This document shows, one piece after another, positions 1-8,700 of a DNA stretch of 43,882 nt. The first letter of the stretch is position 1, and every line of letters begins with the position of its first letter. Position numbers and translations under genes: made by a program. The notes beneath the pieces were generated by a model that worked only from the letters and a program-made list of their open reading frames with translations, did not search any database and was not told the origin of the DNA. Source of the DNA: Bacillota bacterium (lineage in GTDB: Bacteria; Bacillota; Sulfobacillia; Sulfobacillales; Sulfobacillaceae); the NCBI GenBank assembly GCA_021797675.1, contig JAJZZH010000168.1:1-43882 (forward strand). The letters run 5' to 3'.

Positions 1-110
1 TCCCGGCGGCTAAGGCTGGTCATAGCGCCCTTGCGGGCTTTCCGGCGAAAGCTAGAGACTCTCGGGAATGCATCCCGACAAGCCCCCGGCTTTAGCCGTG
101 GGGTCTGTGA
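1..110 (+). mobile_element. Right end of an IS200/IS605-type element (omegaRNA-like tail)
   Basis: Two adjacent hairpins stand here: TCGGGA-ATGCA-TCCCGA at 62-79 and CCCCCGGC-TTTA-GCCGTGGGG at 83-103. GC-rich foldable sequence (AGCGCCC/CGGGCT) lies just upstream. A terminal hairpin of the form CCCCCGGCTTTAGCCG followed by TGGGG is typical of the right end of IS605-family elements, where the 3' end of tnpB overlaps the guide (omega) RNA scaffold. The tnpB body would lie left of the window. No transposase domain is visible inside the window, so the call rests on the hairpin pattern alone. Confidence 0.5.
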
Positions 111-230
111 CTCTCCTTGGAGACGCATGCATGCAACGGAGACCGGGTGCCCGCGATGCCAATCCGCGTTGCTGGGCCGACTCTTTCCGCCATACGCCAT
201 CATCATGCTCTACGGTATCACGCTCCGCTA

Positions 231-283
231 CAGGCTGAAAGACGGATCCATATTGAACAGGCTGAAAGACGGATTCATATTGA
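231..283. repeat. Tandem direct repeat, two 26-bp copies
   Basis: The sequence CAGGCTGAAAGACGGAT-C/T-CATATTGA occurs at 231-256 and again at 258-283, with one mismatch (C versus T) and one spacer base. The pair ends about 45 bp before the start of the histidine phosphatase gene. The second copy overlaps a weak promoter-like arrangement (TTGAAC, 17 bp, CATATT). It could be a paired operator or a simple duplication; nothing in the sequence decides. Confidence 0.85.
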
Positions 284-329
284 CGATAGCTTTCGATGAG
301 GCGACGATGGTCAGCAGGGGGAGCGACGC

Positions 330-887
330 ATGGCCAAACTGTTGGTGGTCCGTCACGCGGCGGTTCACATTGATTACGCCGTCCCGCCGGCCTGGTGGGA
401 ACTTTCCGACCTCGGCAGACGCCGAGCCCAGGATCTGGCAAGAGACGGACCTTGGCAAGGCATTGCCCGCATCTATCACAGTGCCGAATTGAAGGCCGTG
501 GCGACGGCCGAAATCATCAGCCGCGAGACCGGGATCCCGACTGCCTGCGCCAGGGCTCTCGGCGAGTTGGGCATGCCCTTCATCCCATCCCGGGACGAAT
601 ACATCCGTCGATGGGAAAGGTATTTGGCGGGCGCCGACGAGGAGGCATTTGAACCCTGGACGGCGGCCACCCAGCGCATCGTCCATGGTATACAGGATCT
701 TGTGGCGCGGTGGCCAGGCCAATCGGTGGCCATCGTTTCCCACGGCCGCATTTTAACCGTATTCTTTAGTCACCTGCTGCGTCGGCGCCTAACCGTGGCG
801 GATTGGCAGTCCATCGATCTGCCCGATTGGTCCGTCGTCGATGCGCAAACGTGGACGGTGGAAAACGGATTCTTTGCCGATCGCTAG
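330..887 (+). CDS. Histidine phosphatase family protein (phosphoglycerate-mutase-like)
   Basis: This 185-aa cytoplasmic protein belongs to the histidine phosphatase superfamily, which forms a phospho-histidine intermediate to hydrolyse small phosphate esters. The N-terminal LLVVRHA carries the nucleophile (R8, H9), E79 in GELGMP sits where the acid/base glutamate is expected, and VSHGR holds the second histidine (H138). The usual RHG is RHA, and the second arginine of the SxLxRAxxTA motif is replaced by lysine (SAELKAVATA). Both changes occur in divergent members, so the substrate cannot be named. The start is supported by AGGGGGAG about 6 bp before the ATG. It stands alone: the next gene begins after a separate promoter and riboswitch. 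Confidence 0.85.
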   Translation: MAKLLVVRHAAVHIDYAVPPAWWELSDLGRRRAQDLARDGPWQGIARIYHSAELKAVATAEIISRETGIPTACARALGELGMPFIPSRDEYIRRWERYLAGADEEAFEPWTAATQRIVHGIQDLVARWPGQSVAIVSHGRILTVFFSHLLRRRLTVADWQSIDLPDWSVVDAQTWTVENGFFADR

Positions 888-1083
888 AGGGCAACCGGTG
901 GGTTCCCGGCAGGGTTCGGCAAAGCTTGGCTGGGGCCGGCTCTTGCCCTGGCTTTGTAGAGCCCCAAGCCCTTGAAGCAACGCGATAACTTTAGATAGCA
1001 ATCGGCAGGCGTAGAAATTGCGATGCCATGGGTTCACCATCGCCGGTGGGGGTTAAATTTTCGGACAGGCTGCCTGAAACGGG

Positions 1084-1112
1084 TTGCACAATGCCGACTT
1101 ATAGAATACAAT
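1084..1112 (+). promoter_or_regulatory. Sigma-A type promoter of the M-box leader
   Basis: TTGCAC (1084-1089) and TACAAT (1107-1112) are separated by exactly 17 bp. Transcription would start near 1119-1121, immediately before the first conserved base-paired segment of the M-box. It is the best promoter in the window, and its fit to the riboswitch start supports it independently. Confidence 0.8.
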
Positions 1113-1120
1113 GAAACCAC

Positions 1121-1296
1121 CTAAGGTACATCCTCGTTAGGCGAGGCGACCATGTCAATACAGGCCACTGCTCTGACCCGTCCAAAGACGCTCAAGGGTA
1201 AAAAGGGGTTGCCGGATTAAGGCTTCCCCAAGGTGGCTGAATCTTGGAAGCGGAAGGTTCTTACGTGACATGGCGCTGAAGCTCCACCAGGAGGAT
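1121..1296 (+). promoter_or_regulatory. M-box (ykoK leader) Mg2+ riboswitch aptamer
   Basis: The conserved core segments appear in order: CGTTAGGCGAGGC (1135-1147), GTCCAAAGACGC (1180-1191), GCCGGATTAAGGC near 1210-1222, and GCTGAAGCTCC (1275-1285). The closing P1 helix is ATCCTC (1130-1135) paired with GAGGAT (1291-1296). M-box RNAs bind several Mg2+ ions and switch off Mg2+ transporter genes. Here the 3' strand of P1 overlaps AGGAGGA (1289-1295), which can instead pair with TCCTCCT (1317-1323) as an antiterminator. Low Mg2+ would therefore allow read-through into the NRAMP-related gene, and high Mg2+ would allow the terminator to form. Confidence 0.93.
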
Positions 1297-1315
1297 CGGG
1301 GTGAAGTATGACCGA

Positions 1316-1352
1316 GTCCTCCTATGACAATCAGGAGGACTTTTGGTTTTTT
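1316..1352 (+). terminator. Intrinsic terminator of the M-box expression platform
   Basis: GTCCTCC (1316-1322) pairs with GGAGGAC (1334-1340) around an 11-base loop and is followed by TTTTGGTTTTTT (1341-1352). The 5' arm is the same segment that the antiterminator strand 1289-1295 would capture. This gives the standard mutually exclusive fold for an OFF switch. Confidence 0.88.
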
Positions 1353-1359
1353 GAACTCA

Positions 1360-1453
1360 AAAGGGGGGAGCAGGAAATGGGATCCGATCCCGGAGGCCAT
1401 AAACGTCGTTTCCAGGATTGGTATGTGGTGTCGATGATTTCTGCTGCCCCTTT
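1360..1453 (+). other. Long-range stem in the leader after the terminator
   Basis: AAAGGGG..AGCAGGAAAT at 1360-1378 is largely complementary to ATTTCTGCTGCCCCTTT at 1437-1453. Read-through leader RNA would therefore carry a second extended stem between the M-box terminator and the start codon. No known RNA family is recognised in it. Confidence 0.5.
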
Positions 1454-1475
1454 GGACCGCATGCGCTAAGCCAGG

Positions 1476-1504
1476 CATCCTCCTCGGGGTAGCCGAGGAG
1501 GATG
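1476..1504 (+). promoter_or_regulatory. Perfect 12-bp hairpin sequestering the ribosome binding site
   Basis: CATCCTCCTCGG (1476-1487) and CCGAGGAGGATG (1493-1504) are perfect inverted repeats with a 5-base loop. The right arm contains the AGGAGG ribosome binding site of the gene starting at 1510. The left arm is also complementary to the AGGAGGAT strand of the M-box P1/antiterminator (1289-1296). This suggests a second, translational layer of control. Confidence 0.7.
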
Positions 1505-1509
1505 GCAAC

Positions 1510-2853
1510 ATGGCGGTAAAGACGCGCGCCGCAATGCTCAGCGAAGACGAACATTCCATACGCGCCCTGGACCAAGAGCGAGTCCAAGCATTGAGACAGG
1601 GTTCTACCAGCTGGAGAAAGCGGCTGGCTTTGCTGTTGACTTTGATTGGTCCAGGCATCTTAGTGATGATTGCCGATAACGACGCGGGCGGGGTTGTGAC
1701 TTACGCTCAGACCGGCGCCATGTATGGTATCGGATTTTTTGTTCCCGCACTTATCTTGGGCGGATTGATTGCCTTTTCGGTCCAGGAGATGACGGTGCGC
1801 TTAGGCGCGGTAACCCGCCGCGGCCACGCGGAAATGATTTGGGGACGTTATGGTCCGTTTTGGGGCTGGTTTTCTCTGGTTGATCTGGTGGCCGCCAACG
1901 TCTTGACCCTGATTACCGAATTCATCGGGATTACCGTCGGGATGTCCGTGTTTGGGGTGCCGCCGATCTTCAGCCTCGGCGGGGCTTTGACGCTCGACGC
2001 GGCGATCCTGCTCTTTCTTCGGTACTACGCTTGGGAGCGAGTTTCTCTGTGGATAGCGCTCGGTAACCTGGTGTTTGTTCCCTTGTGCCTGATGGCGCAT
2101 CCCCAGTGGGGCGCGGTAGCCGGGGCGCTGGGACACTGGACGATTCCCGGAGGGTTTCAGGCCGCCTTTCTGTTTGTGGTCTTGGCCAATTTCGGCACCA
2201 CGATCGCGCCTTGGATGTTATTTTTCCAGCAGTCTTCGGTGGTTGACAAGGGCTTGATGGTGGCTGACGTCCGGCAGGGCCAGTGGGATACGGCGATAGG
2301 TACCTTGGCCATGGTGGTGGTGGCAATCGCCATCGTCGTGATGACGGGGACTTTGCTGCATGGCCATGGAGGCGCCGGCCAGGACCGCATAGCCGGGATC
2401 ATTGGAACCATAGGGCGAAGGCTGGGGTCGACGGGCCAGGATCTCTTCGCTTTGGGCCTGGTGGAAGCAGGAACCATTGCCACCATTGCGTTGACTGCGA
2501 GCACTTCGTGGGCCATGGGCGAGGCGTTTCACTGGCCGAAGAGCATTAATCTGCCGGTGCGCCAGGCGTGGAAGTTTTATCTGCCTGGCATTCTAGGTGC
2601 CGCGATGGCTGCTGGCGTGGTGATGATTCCCCATGCTCCGCTCGGGTTTCTCAACCTGACGGTGCAGGTCGTGGCCTCGATCTTTATGCCGGCTGCGCTG
2701 CTGTTTCTCCTGCTCTTGTTGAATGATCGCGAGATCATGGGTCGATATGTGAATCGACCCTGGCAGAACGCGGTGGCCTTGGCCATTGTGGGACTCTTGG
2801 TGGTCTTAAACGGATTGTATGGAATTTCGGTGATGTTCCCCGGGGGATGGTGA
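1510..2853 (+). CDS. NRAMP-related transporter, probable Mg2+ importer (NRMT type)
   Basis: This 447-aa polytopic membrane protein has about eleven hydrophobic segments and the fold signatures of the NRAMP family. The first helix reads GPGILVMIADNDAGG (residues 47-61), so the canonical DPGN metal motif is DAGG here. The sixth helix reads GTTIAPWM (229-236), where the conserved methionine of MPHN is alanine (A233). NRAMP-related proteins with altered sites of this kind have been described as Mg2+ rather than Mn2+/Fe2+ transporters, and some are controlled by M-box RNAs. The M-box leader here is independent support for Mg2+. The start follows AGGAGG by 8 bp, inside a hairpin. A small membrane protein gene follows closely. 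Confidence 0.88.
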   Translation: MAVKTRAAMLSEDEHSIRALDQERVQALRQGSTSWRKRLALLLTLIGPGILVMIADNDAGGVVTYAQTGAMYGIGFFVPALILGGLIAFSVQEMTVRLGAVTRRGHAEMIWGRYGPFWGWFSLVDLVAANVLTLITEFIGITVGMSVFGVPPIFSLGGALTLDAAILLFLRYYAWERVSLWIALGNLVFVPLCLMAHPQWGAVAGALGHWTIPGGFQAAFLFVVLANFGTTIAPWMLFFQQSSVVDKGLMVADVRQGQWDTAIGTLAMVVVAIAIVVMTGTLLHGHGGAGQDRIAGIIGTIGRRLGSTGQDLFALGLVEAGTIATIALTASTSWAMGEAFHWPKSINLPVRQAWKFYLPGILGAAMAAGVVMIPHAPLGFLNLTVQVVASIFMPAALLFLLLLLNDREIMGRYVNRPWQNAVALAIVGLLVVLNGLYGISVMFPGGW

Positions 2854-2942
2854 GGATTGCCGCGGGCACCCCGCGAAGGCTAGGAGCGAGTCGTGCCAAA
2901 GCGCGGACGGGCAGCACAGTGACGACAAGGAGGGAACAGGCA

Positions 2943-3125
2943 ATGATGGAGGAGGAGAAAAATTCGGAGCGTTTGAAGGTCGTGCCGACTCTTGGCCAGG
3001 CTCCGGTCGAGCTGACTCGCGTCCTTCCGCGGGGGCTGGTGCGGTGGGCGTTTTGGGGGCTGCGCCTATATATCGCGGCGATGCTGGTCTTGGTGGGGAT
3101 TGGATTCAGCCGGGGGATGCACTGA
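2943..3125 (+). CDS. Small single-helix membrane protein
   Basis: This 60-aa protein begins at an ATG preceded by AAGGAGGG (2928-2935). An upstream in-frame codon would give 92 aa but lacks a ribosome site and overlaps the previous gene. The product has a charged N-terminus (MMEEEKNSERLK), a proline-containing linker, and one hydrophobic helix at about residues 36-55 (ending MLVLVGIGF) followed by a short tail. It lies 89 bp after the NRAMP-related gene with no terminator between, so it is probably co-transcribed under the M-box. No family is recognised. A regulatory or accessory subunit of the transporter is a reasonable but untested idea. Confidence 0.6.
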   Translation: MMEEEKNSERLKVVPTLGQAPVELTRVLPRGLVRWAFWGLRLYIAAMLVLVGIGFSRGMH

Positions 3126-3681
3126 GCGCGTCAGTTAATGAACGGTGTGCCCGCGTGGTGGTCGGGCCAGAGATCGTCATGAGTGGTGACGTAGGGAGTG
3201 CCCAAGCGACCGACCACATCCGCCGCCAAGTGGGTGAGACGCATGGCGCATGGGTGACAAACCGAGACGTTGACTGGGGAGCGTTGCGAGGGAGAATCGA
3301 TGGGCAGCAAATCAGGTAGTGGTCTTTGACCCCATGCACCACCGATCCACCGATCCACCGAGGGACTTGCGATCCTCGCGCTCGTTCCTACGTACCGCGC
3401 TTCGGTTTCGCTTGGATTTTGGTTGACCCAAGGTCATGGTCGAATGTGGGTGGATTCGGAGAAGCGAAAAGTTGGGTTGATCTGCTGTCGAACGGATGCT
3501 CCGATACCCCAAGGGGTGGTAGGATGAGCACAAACCCATTTCCGTCAGGGGGCGGCGTGATGCCGCAAGGCTGGCCTTCGCGGGCCAATGGATGGTCGGA
3601 TGGACGGATGGCTGGTTGATCTGGATGGAAGCGCTTAGGTCGGCCTTGGTGGTCAGAGCGCGAATTCGAGGAGGCGCAGAC
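3126..3681. other. Non-coding stretch with short degenerate repeats
   Basis: No gene is supported. The stretch has short reiterations of CACCGATC near 3346-3360 and of GGATGG/CGGATGG at about 3588-3626. The latter lies just before the racemase gene and could be read through as an N-terminal extension, but without a ribosome binding site. No terminator with a T-run was seen after the small membrane protein gene. Confidence 0.6.
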
Positions 3682-4965
3682 ATGCTGAACGTTCAGTTGG
3701 CGTATGGTTCCGGTGTGGTCACGGCGTCAGTCCCGGACTCGACCACGATCCTTACGCCACGCTACGTGGCCACGCTGCCGGACGAAGCGGCGGCAATTTA
3801 CCAGGCTCTGGCGGCGCCGCGGGGAACCCGCCCGCTGGCAGACATGGTGCGAGGGCGGGGCTCCGTGGCGATTGTGACCCCGGACATTACGCGGCCGCTG
3901 CCCACGGCGCGCATCCTGAAAGTGTTGCTGCCGTATTTGGAAGCGGCCGGAGCCGGACCCGAGCGGGTGACGTTGATCAATGGGACTGGCTCGCACCGAG
4001 GAAACACGCCCGAAGAGCTCTCCGGGATGTACGGGCCCGAGGTGGTGCGGCGGTACCCCATTGTCAACCACGATGCCGAGCGAGCGGACAGCCTGACGCG
4101 CGTAGGAAGAACTCGAAACGGCGTCGATGCATGGTTAAACCGTGATTTTGTGCGAGCAGACGTGAAGATTGTATTGGGATTAATCGAACCGCATTTCTTT
4201 GCCGGATTCTCGGGCGGAGCCAAGGGCGTCTATCCAGCCTTGGCCGGCATGGACTCTATCCTGGCCTTTCATAACGCTCAACAGATCGATGATCCTCGCT
4301 CGACGTGGGGCGTTATCGACGGTAATCCGCATCAGAGCGAGTGTCAATCGGTTTGGAACCTGGTCCACCCAGATTTTCTCCTTAACTGCACCGTCAATCG
4401 TGACCACGGCCTGACGGGAATTTTCGCGGGAACGCTTGAGGAAGCCTTCCCCGCCGGTTGCGCCTACTGCAAAGAGGTCGCCATGACGCCGGTGGATCCT
4501 CCGGCGTTTGACGTGGTGCTGACATCCAATAGCGGGTATCCGCTTGACCAAAACCTCTACCAAACGGTGAAAGGCCTGTCGGCCGCAGCCCAAATCGTGC
4601 GGCCGGGCGGGACGATTCTTTGTGCTGCCGAATGCCGCGAAGGCTTTCCCGATCACGGCGAGTTTCATGAATTGATGGTAAACGCCGAGTCTCCTAAAGC
4701 CCTCCTTAAGCACATTTTCCAGCCGGGGTTTCAACGGCCGGATCAATGGGAGGCGCAGACCCTGGCCAAGATCTTGACGCGGGCGGAGGTGTGGTTATAT
4801 TCGACGATTCCTGCCCACGCAGTGAGTGAGGCGATGCTGAAACCGATAGCCTCGCTGGCTGAGGGGTTGACGGCCGTGCTCCACCGGTATCCCGGTGAGC
4901 CGCGTATTGCTGCGCTGCCGGAAGGCCCGATGACCATTCCGTATGTTGCTGAGCGAGTCAATTAG
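3682..4965 (+). CDS. larA: LarA-family nickel-dependent 2-hydroxyacid racemase
   Basis: This 427-aa protein has the length and motifs of lactate racemase LarA, which interconverts L- and D-lactate using a nickel-pincer cofactor. Visible motifs are D68-x-TRP (68-72), GTGSH with H105, EPH with H171, GGAKG with K181, and H197. They match the positions of the L. plantarum residues H108, H174, K184 and H200, with a constant offset of three. The start is the ATG at 3682 with GAGGAGG 7 bp upstream; an upstream in-frame codon has no such site. LarA homologues act on several 2-hydroxyacids, so lactate is not certain. Cofactor makers LarB, LarC and LarE are not in the window. The nearby sugar-acid genes, which could release lactate or lactaldehyde, make the placement sensible. 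Confidence 0.88.
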   Translation: MLNVQLAYGSGVVTASVPDSTTILTPRYVATLPDEAAAIYQALAAPRGTRPLADMVRGRGSVAIVTPDITRPLPTARILKVLLPYLEAAGAGPERVTLINGTGSHRGNTPEELSGMYGPEVVRRYPIVNHDAERADSLTRVGRTRNGVDAWLNRDFVRADVKIVLGLIEPHFFAGFSGGAKGVYPALAGMDSILAFHNAQQIDDPRSTWGVIDGNPHQSECQSVWNLVHPDFLLNCTVNRDHGLTGIFAGTLEEAFPAGCAYCKEVAMTPVDPPAFDVVLTSNSGYPLDQNLYQTVKGLSAAAQIVRPGGTILCAAECREGFPDHGEFHELMVNAESPKALLKHIFQPGFQRPDQWEAQTLAKILTRAEVWLYSTIPAHAVSEAMLKPIASLAEGLTAVLHRYPGEPRIAALPEGPMTIPYVAERVN

Positions 4966-5372
4966 AAGATCGCCGTAACCCCGGTGGCTATTCGTAGGAG
5001 GTTGTACCGGCTTCACTAGTTGCCGGTGAAATTTGTTGAGGTAGTTGAGCGCACACCGTCTGATGCGGAGCTCATACGCCATGGGCTTGGCTTCCGGATC
5101 CCAGGATACCAACTCGGGATCCCGCAATGGATCGGCTTCCTCCGGGATCAATGGTTCGGAATCCGATTTTTGTGCATCGATGTCGCGCCATGCCTTGACC
5201 ACGGTCTGATGGCGGACGCGGAGAAATTGGGCCAGACCGTACACCGTCTTGCGATCAGTCGGCGACAGCTGCAATCAAGCGGGTCCTCGTTATCCAAAGC
5301 TAAAAACTCCTGGTGCGCTAACGCCCCCAACTGGCTCTGTTTGATGCGGCAAACTACTACGATCCATGCCAT
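4966..5372 (-). pseudogene. Possible frameshifted remnant, unknown family
   Basis: On the minus strand one frame from 5372 reads MAWIVVVCRIKQSQLG...LDNEDPLD. The adjacent frame continues from about 5274 as LQLSPTDRKTVYGLAQFLRV...VVKAWRDIDAQ and runs as plausible protein down to about 5010. The join near 5278 would need a frameshift. The second part resembles a helix-turn-helix region, but I do not recognise the family. It then runs on into the 3' end of the racemase gene, which argues for decay or chance. No intact gene is visible. Confidence 0.25.
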
Positions 5373-5644
5373 TTCGAGACACCTCGAGAATCATGTGCAG
5401 TGCTGTGCAGCTTTGCGCTGCGCCATAATCCGGCCCCTGGCCAGCTCAGCGTGAGGTAGTCGACGTGCTCGCAGGTAGCTTATTTTGCCCAGACGCCGTG
5501 TTGTTGGTGTAGTTCTTGAACATGTTCATAGCCCACGCTGCATGCATCCCCCCAAGTCCAGCTGCGACAATCGTAATAGGCTCATTCTCAAACCGTCGAA
5601 TGGTCGCTGGTCATTCGTACAGAGGTTCAAAAGACCACTAGGCA

Positions 5645-5678
5645 GAGACAGCGTCCGCCGGGGGGCGGACGCTGTCTC
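5645..5678 (-). terminator. Terminator-like 15-bp hairpin after the beta-helix gene
   Basis: GAGACAGCGTCCGCC (5645-5659) and GGCGGACGCTGTCTC (5664-5678) form a perfect 15-bp stem with a GGGG loop. It lies 26 bp beyond the stop of the minus-strand gene at 5705. Only a short TTTT occurs some 12 bases later in the minus direction, so it may act as a terminator or as a 3' stabiliser. Confidence 0.6.
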
Positions 5679-5704
5679 CTGGTGCTGGTTGCCTCCGGCA
5701 GCTA

Positions 5705-8700
5705 TTACCCGGTACCCGAGGCAGCACTGCTACTGGTCGACGGGGTCGACGGCTCTACATACACGGACATCACAGGGGGATTAACGCCTGTGACATAGAC
5801 ATAATTTCCGATCACCGCCACCGATTGGTTCCAAAAAACCGTGAGATACGGCGACGGGGAGTTCAGCAGCTTGCTGGTCAGCGTCATCTGGGCGGGATTG
5901 GATATGTCGATATTGTACAGCCCCCGTTCACTGTTCGGCGTTTGCACCGCCACGAAGAGGTGGTTTCCCGCACCGTTCAGTCCGGTGATGCCGGTCGTAT
6001 TGCTCGGCGGTGCAGCGCCCAGACTGATTGCACTGGACAGCGTGAGATTGGCCGGATTGGACACATCGATCGCCAACACGCCCATGAACGAGGTGGTTCG
6101 ACCGGTGACGCCGACGTACAGGTTGTTTCCCGACTTATAGAGCTGAGAACTGGGCAGGAAGCTCGACCATGTGGTGCTGCCTCCCGAATACTGCGGATAT
6201 TTGGCCAAATCGAACGTACCGACCGTCTGCCCGAATCCGCTCCCATAGACGTCATTGATTACGGTCAGCTTCGACGAATCCCAAGGGATCTCGTAGAGGT
6301 GATGCATACCTGCGTAGAATGGGCCAGGGGGAACTCCAATGGTGCCGAGCAGTTGAGGAAGCGCCGGGTTCGCAAGACTAAACACCGCGACGCCTGAGAC
6401 CGTGGTCACGTAGAGATCGGTCCCCGCTACCTGAGCTGCGAACGTGAGTGAGTTGCTGGTCAACGGGATACGATTAACCACTTTCGGGTCGGCCGGGTTC
6501 GATACATTCACCACTTGCAATCCCGCATGGTTTACGGGCCAGTACACGTAATTGCCGTAGGCTGCTGGCGCTCCGTCAGGATACGCGCCGGGCATATAGA
6601 CGGAACCCACCACGGCCAGCGACGTCGGATTTAGCACCGATAACTGGGAGGCCGTTGAGGATATCCGACCACCGACAAACAGATTGTTGCCGCTCAGCGC
6701 CAGCGCCCCTCCCGGCAGGCTGGAGACGCTCTGGGCCGCGACCCGCATGGTCCCGGGAGGAAGGCTGACGGTTACCGCTACCTTCGCACTCAACCCGTCT
6801 ACCGCCGCGGTGATGGTGGTGGAGCCCGCGGAGACGCCCGTTACCGTTCCAGTGGCATTTACCGTGGCGATTTTGGAATTGGCGCTCGACCACGTGATCG
6901 TCTGTCCCGTCATCGGCTGACCGCTTTGGTCATACACGGTGGCGGTCACGGTGTGGCTTGCGTTTGGCGCAAGGGTGAGGCTTTGCGGGGAGACGGTCAA
7001 CGTCGTCGGCTGCGGTGCGCTATTTGCCGGCGACTGAATGATAGTGTTCTGGGTGATGATGCTCTGGTGGGTGGAGTCCAAGATCCCGGTATAGGCGGGG
7101 TAGACAATCTGATTACGGCGGACGACATTGCCCGCGCCGCTTCCGGTGATCCAAATCCCGGTGGGGAGGCCCACCACGTCATTATTTTCGACGATGTTAT
7201 CCTGCCCGTTGACATCGATGCCGGCAGCGCGGTTAACCAGATCGTAGGGTCCGCAATACAAGCTCAGCGGGCAACTACGGCCGTCCCAATATGGCGAGTA
7301 CTGATTAATGGCCTGCGAGGGTTGGATGGACCCCACCCCTCCGGTCACCAGGTTTTGGGTGATCAGGTTGGCGAACCGGATGGGAAAGATTTTGGCTCCG
7401 GCTGGTTTAATGGTTCCCCGGATCCCCTCATCGATGCCGCCCGAATAGCGCAGATCGGACCCGATGATCGTGTTCCAGGCGTTCAGCGTGATTTGGCCGA
7501 GCGGCATGGGTCCATATTGGGTCGGGTACGTTCTGCCTTGCCAGGCCAGCATGCCGCCGCTCATCGTGGCCTGAGTCATGGCAAACACCTGACCGAGTCC
7601 GGCGGTGGTGAGAAAGTCTCCGTTGGTGTTGGTCGATGCGTTGCGCAGGTAAATGTTGTGGGTGGGCTCCTGGGTGAGCACGAACTCAGAGGTCGCATTG
7701 GGCGTAATGTTCCAGGGGCGGTTGAGCTTGATGGTGTCGTTGCTCACCGAAGCAACGCGACGGTATTCGCCAAATCCTGGTCCGCCGACGATGACCGCAT
7801 AAATCGGTAAACCTGCTTTCAGGGTGGCAGCGGCGGAGCCAGCCCAGGAGTTGGCTTCAACGCTGGCCAAGGTCTGGTTCTGATAGCTGGCGCTGGTCAG
7901 CGTCGTCGCCGTGGCGCTTGCCACCGGGGCGTACCAGAACGTGGTGTGCAATTGGTCAAATAACTGCTCGCTTGAGTTTTGTTCACCGCCGATGCCGGTA
8001 AACACGTTGTTGTAAAACCAGTTGTCGCTTTGACCATACCACTGCAGCCCCGTGGTTCCGTTGTTCACCGTGTTGTCGGCGAACATTGCGTGCTGGAATG
8101 AGGGGAACGTGGCCGATTCGTCGCCCGATTGGCGCGGGGTGTAATTGAAGGTGTCGTTCAGTATCCGTGCGTAGCGGGCGATTTCCCCTCCAGCGTTCAT
8201 AAAGGCTAGCACCGGGTACGGTGCTGCGATGGTGGAATTCCAGATGCCAAGACCGTTGGAACTCGACCCAAAGGCGATGCCGATCGCCCCGGTGGCCTGC
8301 ACCTGACGCGTGGCCAACATTTGGGAGCTCTTGAGCGAAACCGTGACGCGGTTGAGGAAGACATGGGTGGCCACCTGGCCATAGATGGGCGGTTCGATGA
8401 GGACGCCGGCGCCGGCGCCGGGGCCGCCGCGGACGGTGAGATTGGCAATGCCGTCTTCCGTTTGCAGCCAGATCAACGGGGCGGTGTTGCCAAAGCTCTG
8501 GCCCCATTCGTTGAGGACCGGTGCGGAGCTCGACGGGGACTTAAGATACGATCCGTTCAACACGGTGATGGTGGTGGCACCGGCCCCCGCGCCGTGCAAC
8601 TCCACACCCGGCGGAATCACCAAGGTGCGGCTAATCCCGAAGAGTCCGGGGGGCAGGGCGACGATTCCGCCGCCGGCCTTAGCCGCAGCATCGAGCGCGT

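Noticed and set aside
3580-3640. GGATGG-type short reiterations as a possible microsatellite or operator
   Set aside because: The units are irregular and too few to call a repeat array; probably biased composition before the racemase gene.
3592-3681. Longer start for the LarA-type gene
   Set aside because: The 30 extra codons have no ribosome site and are unlike LarA N-termini, whereas the ATG at 3682 has GAGGAGG at the right distance.
6926-7810. Long plus-strand open frame of 294 codons
   Set aside because: It is antisense to the clearly coding beta-helix gene, lacks a ribosome site and has a low-complexity composition typical of a shadow frame in GC-rich DNA.
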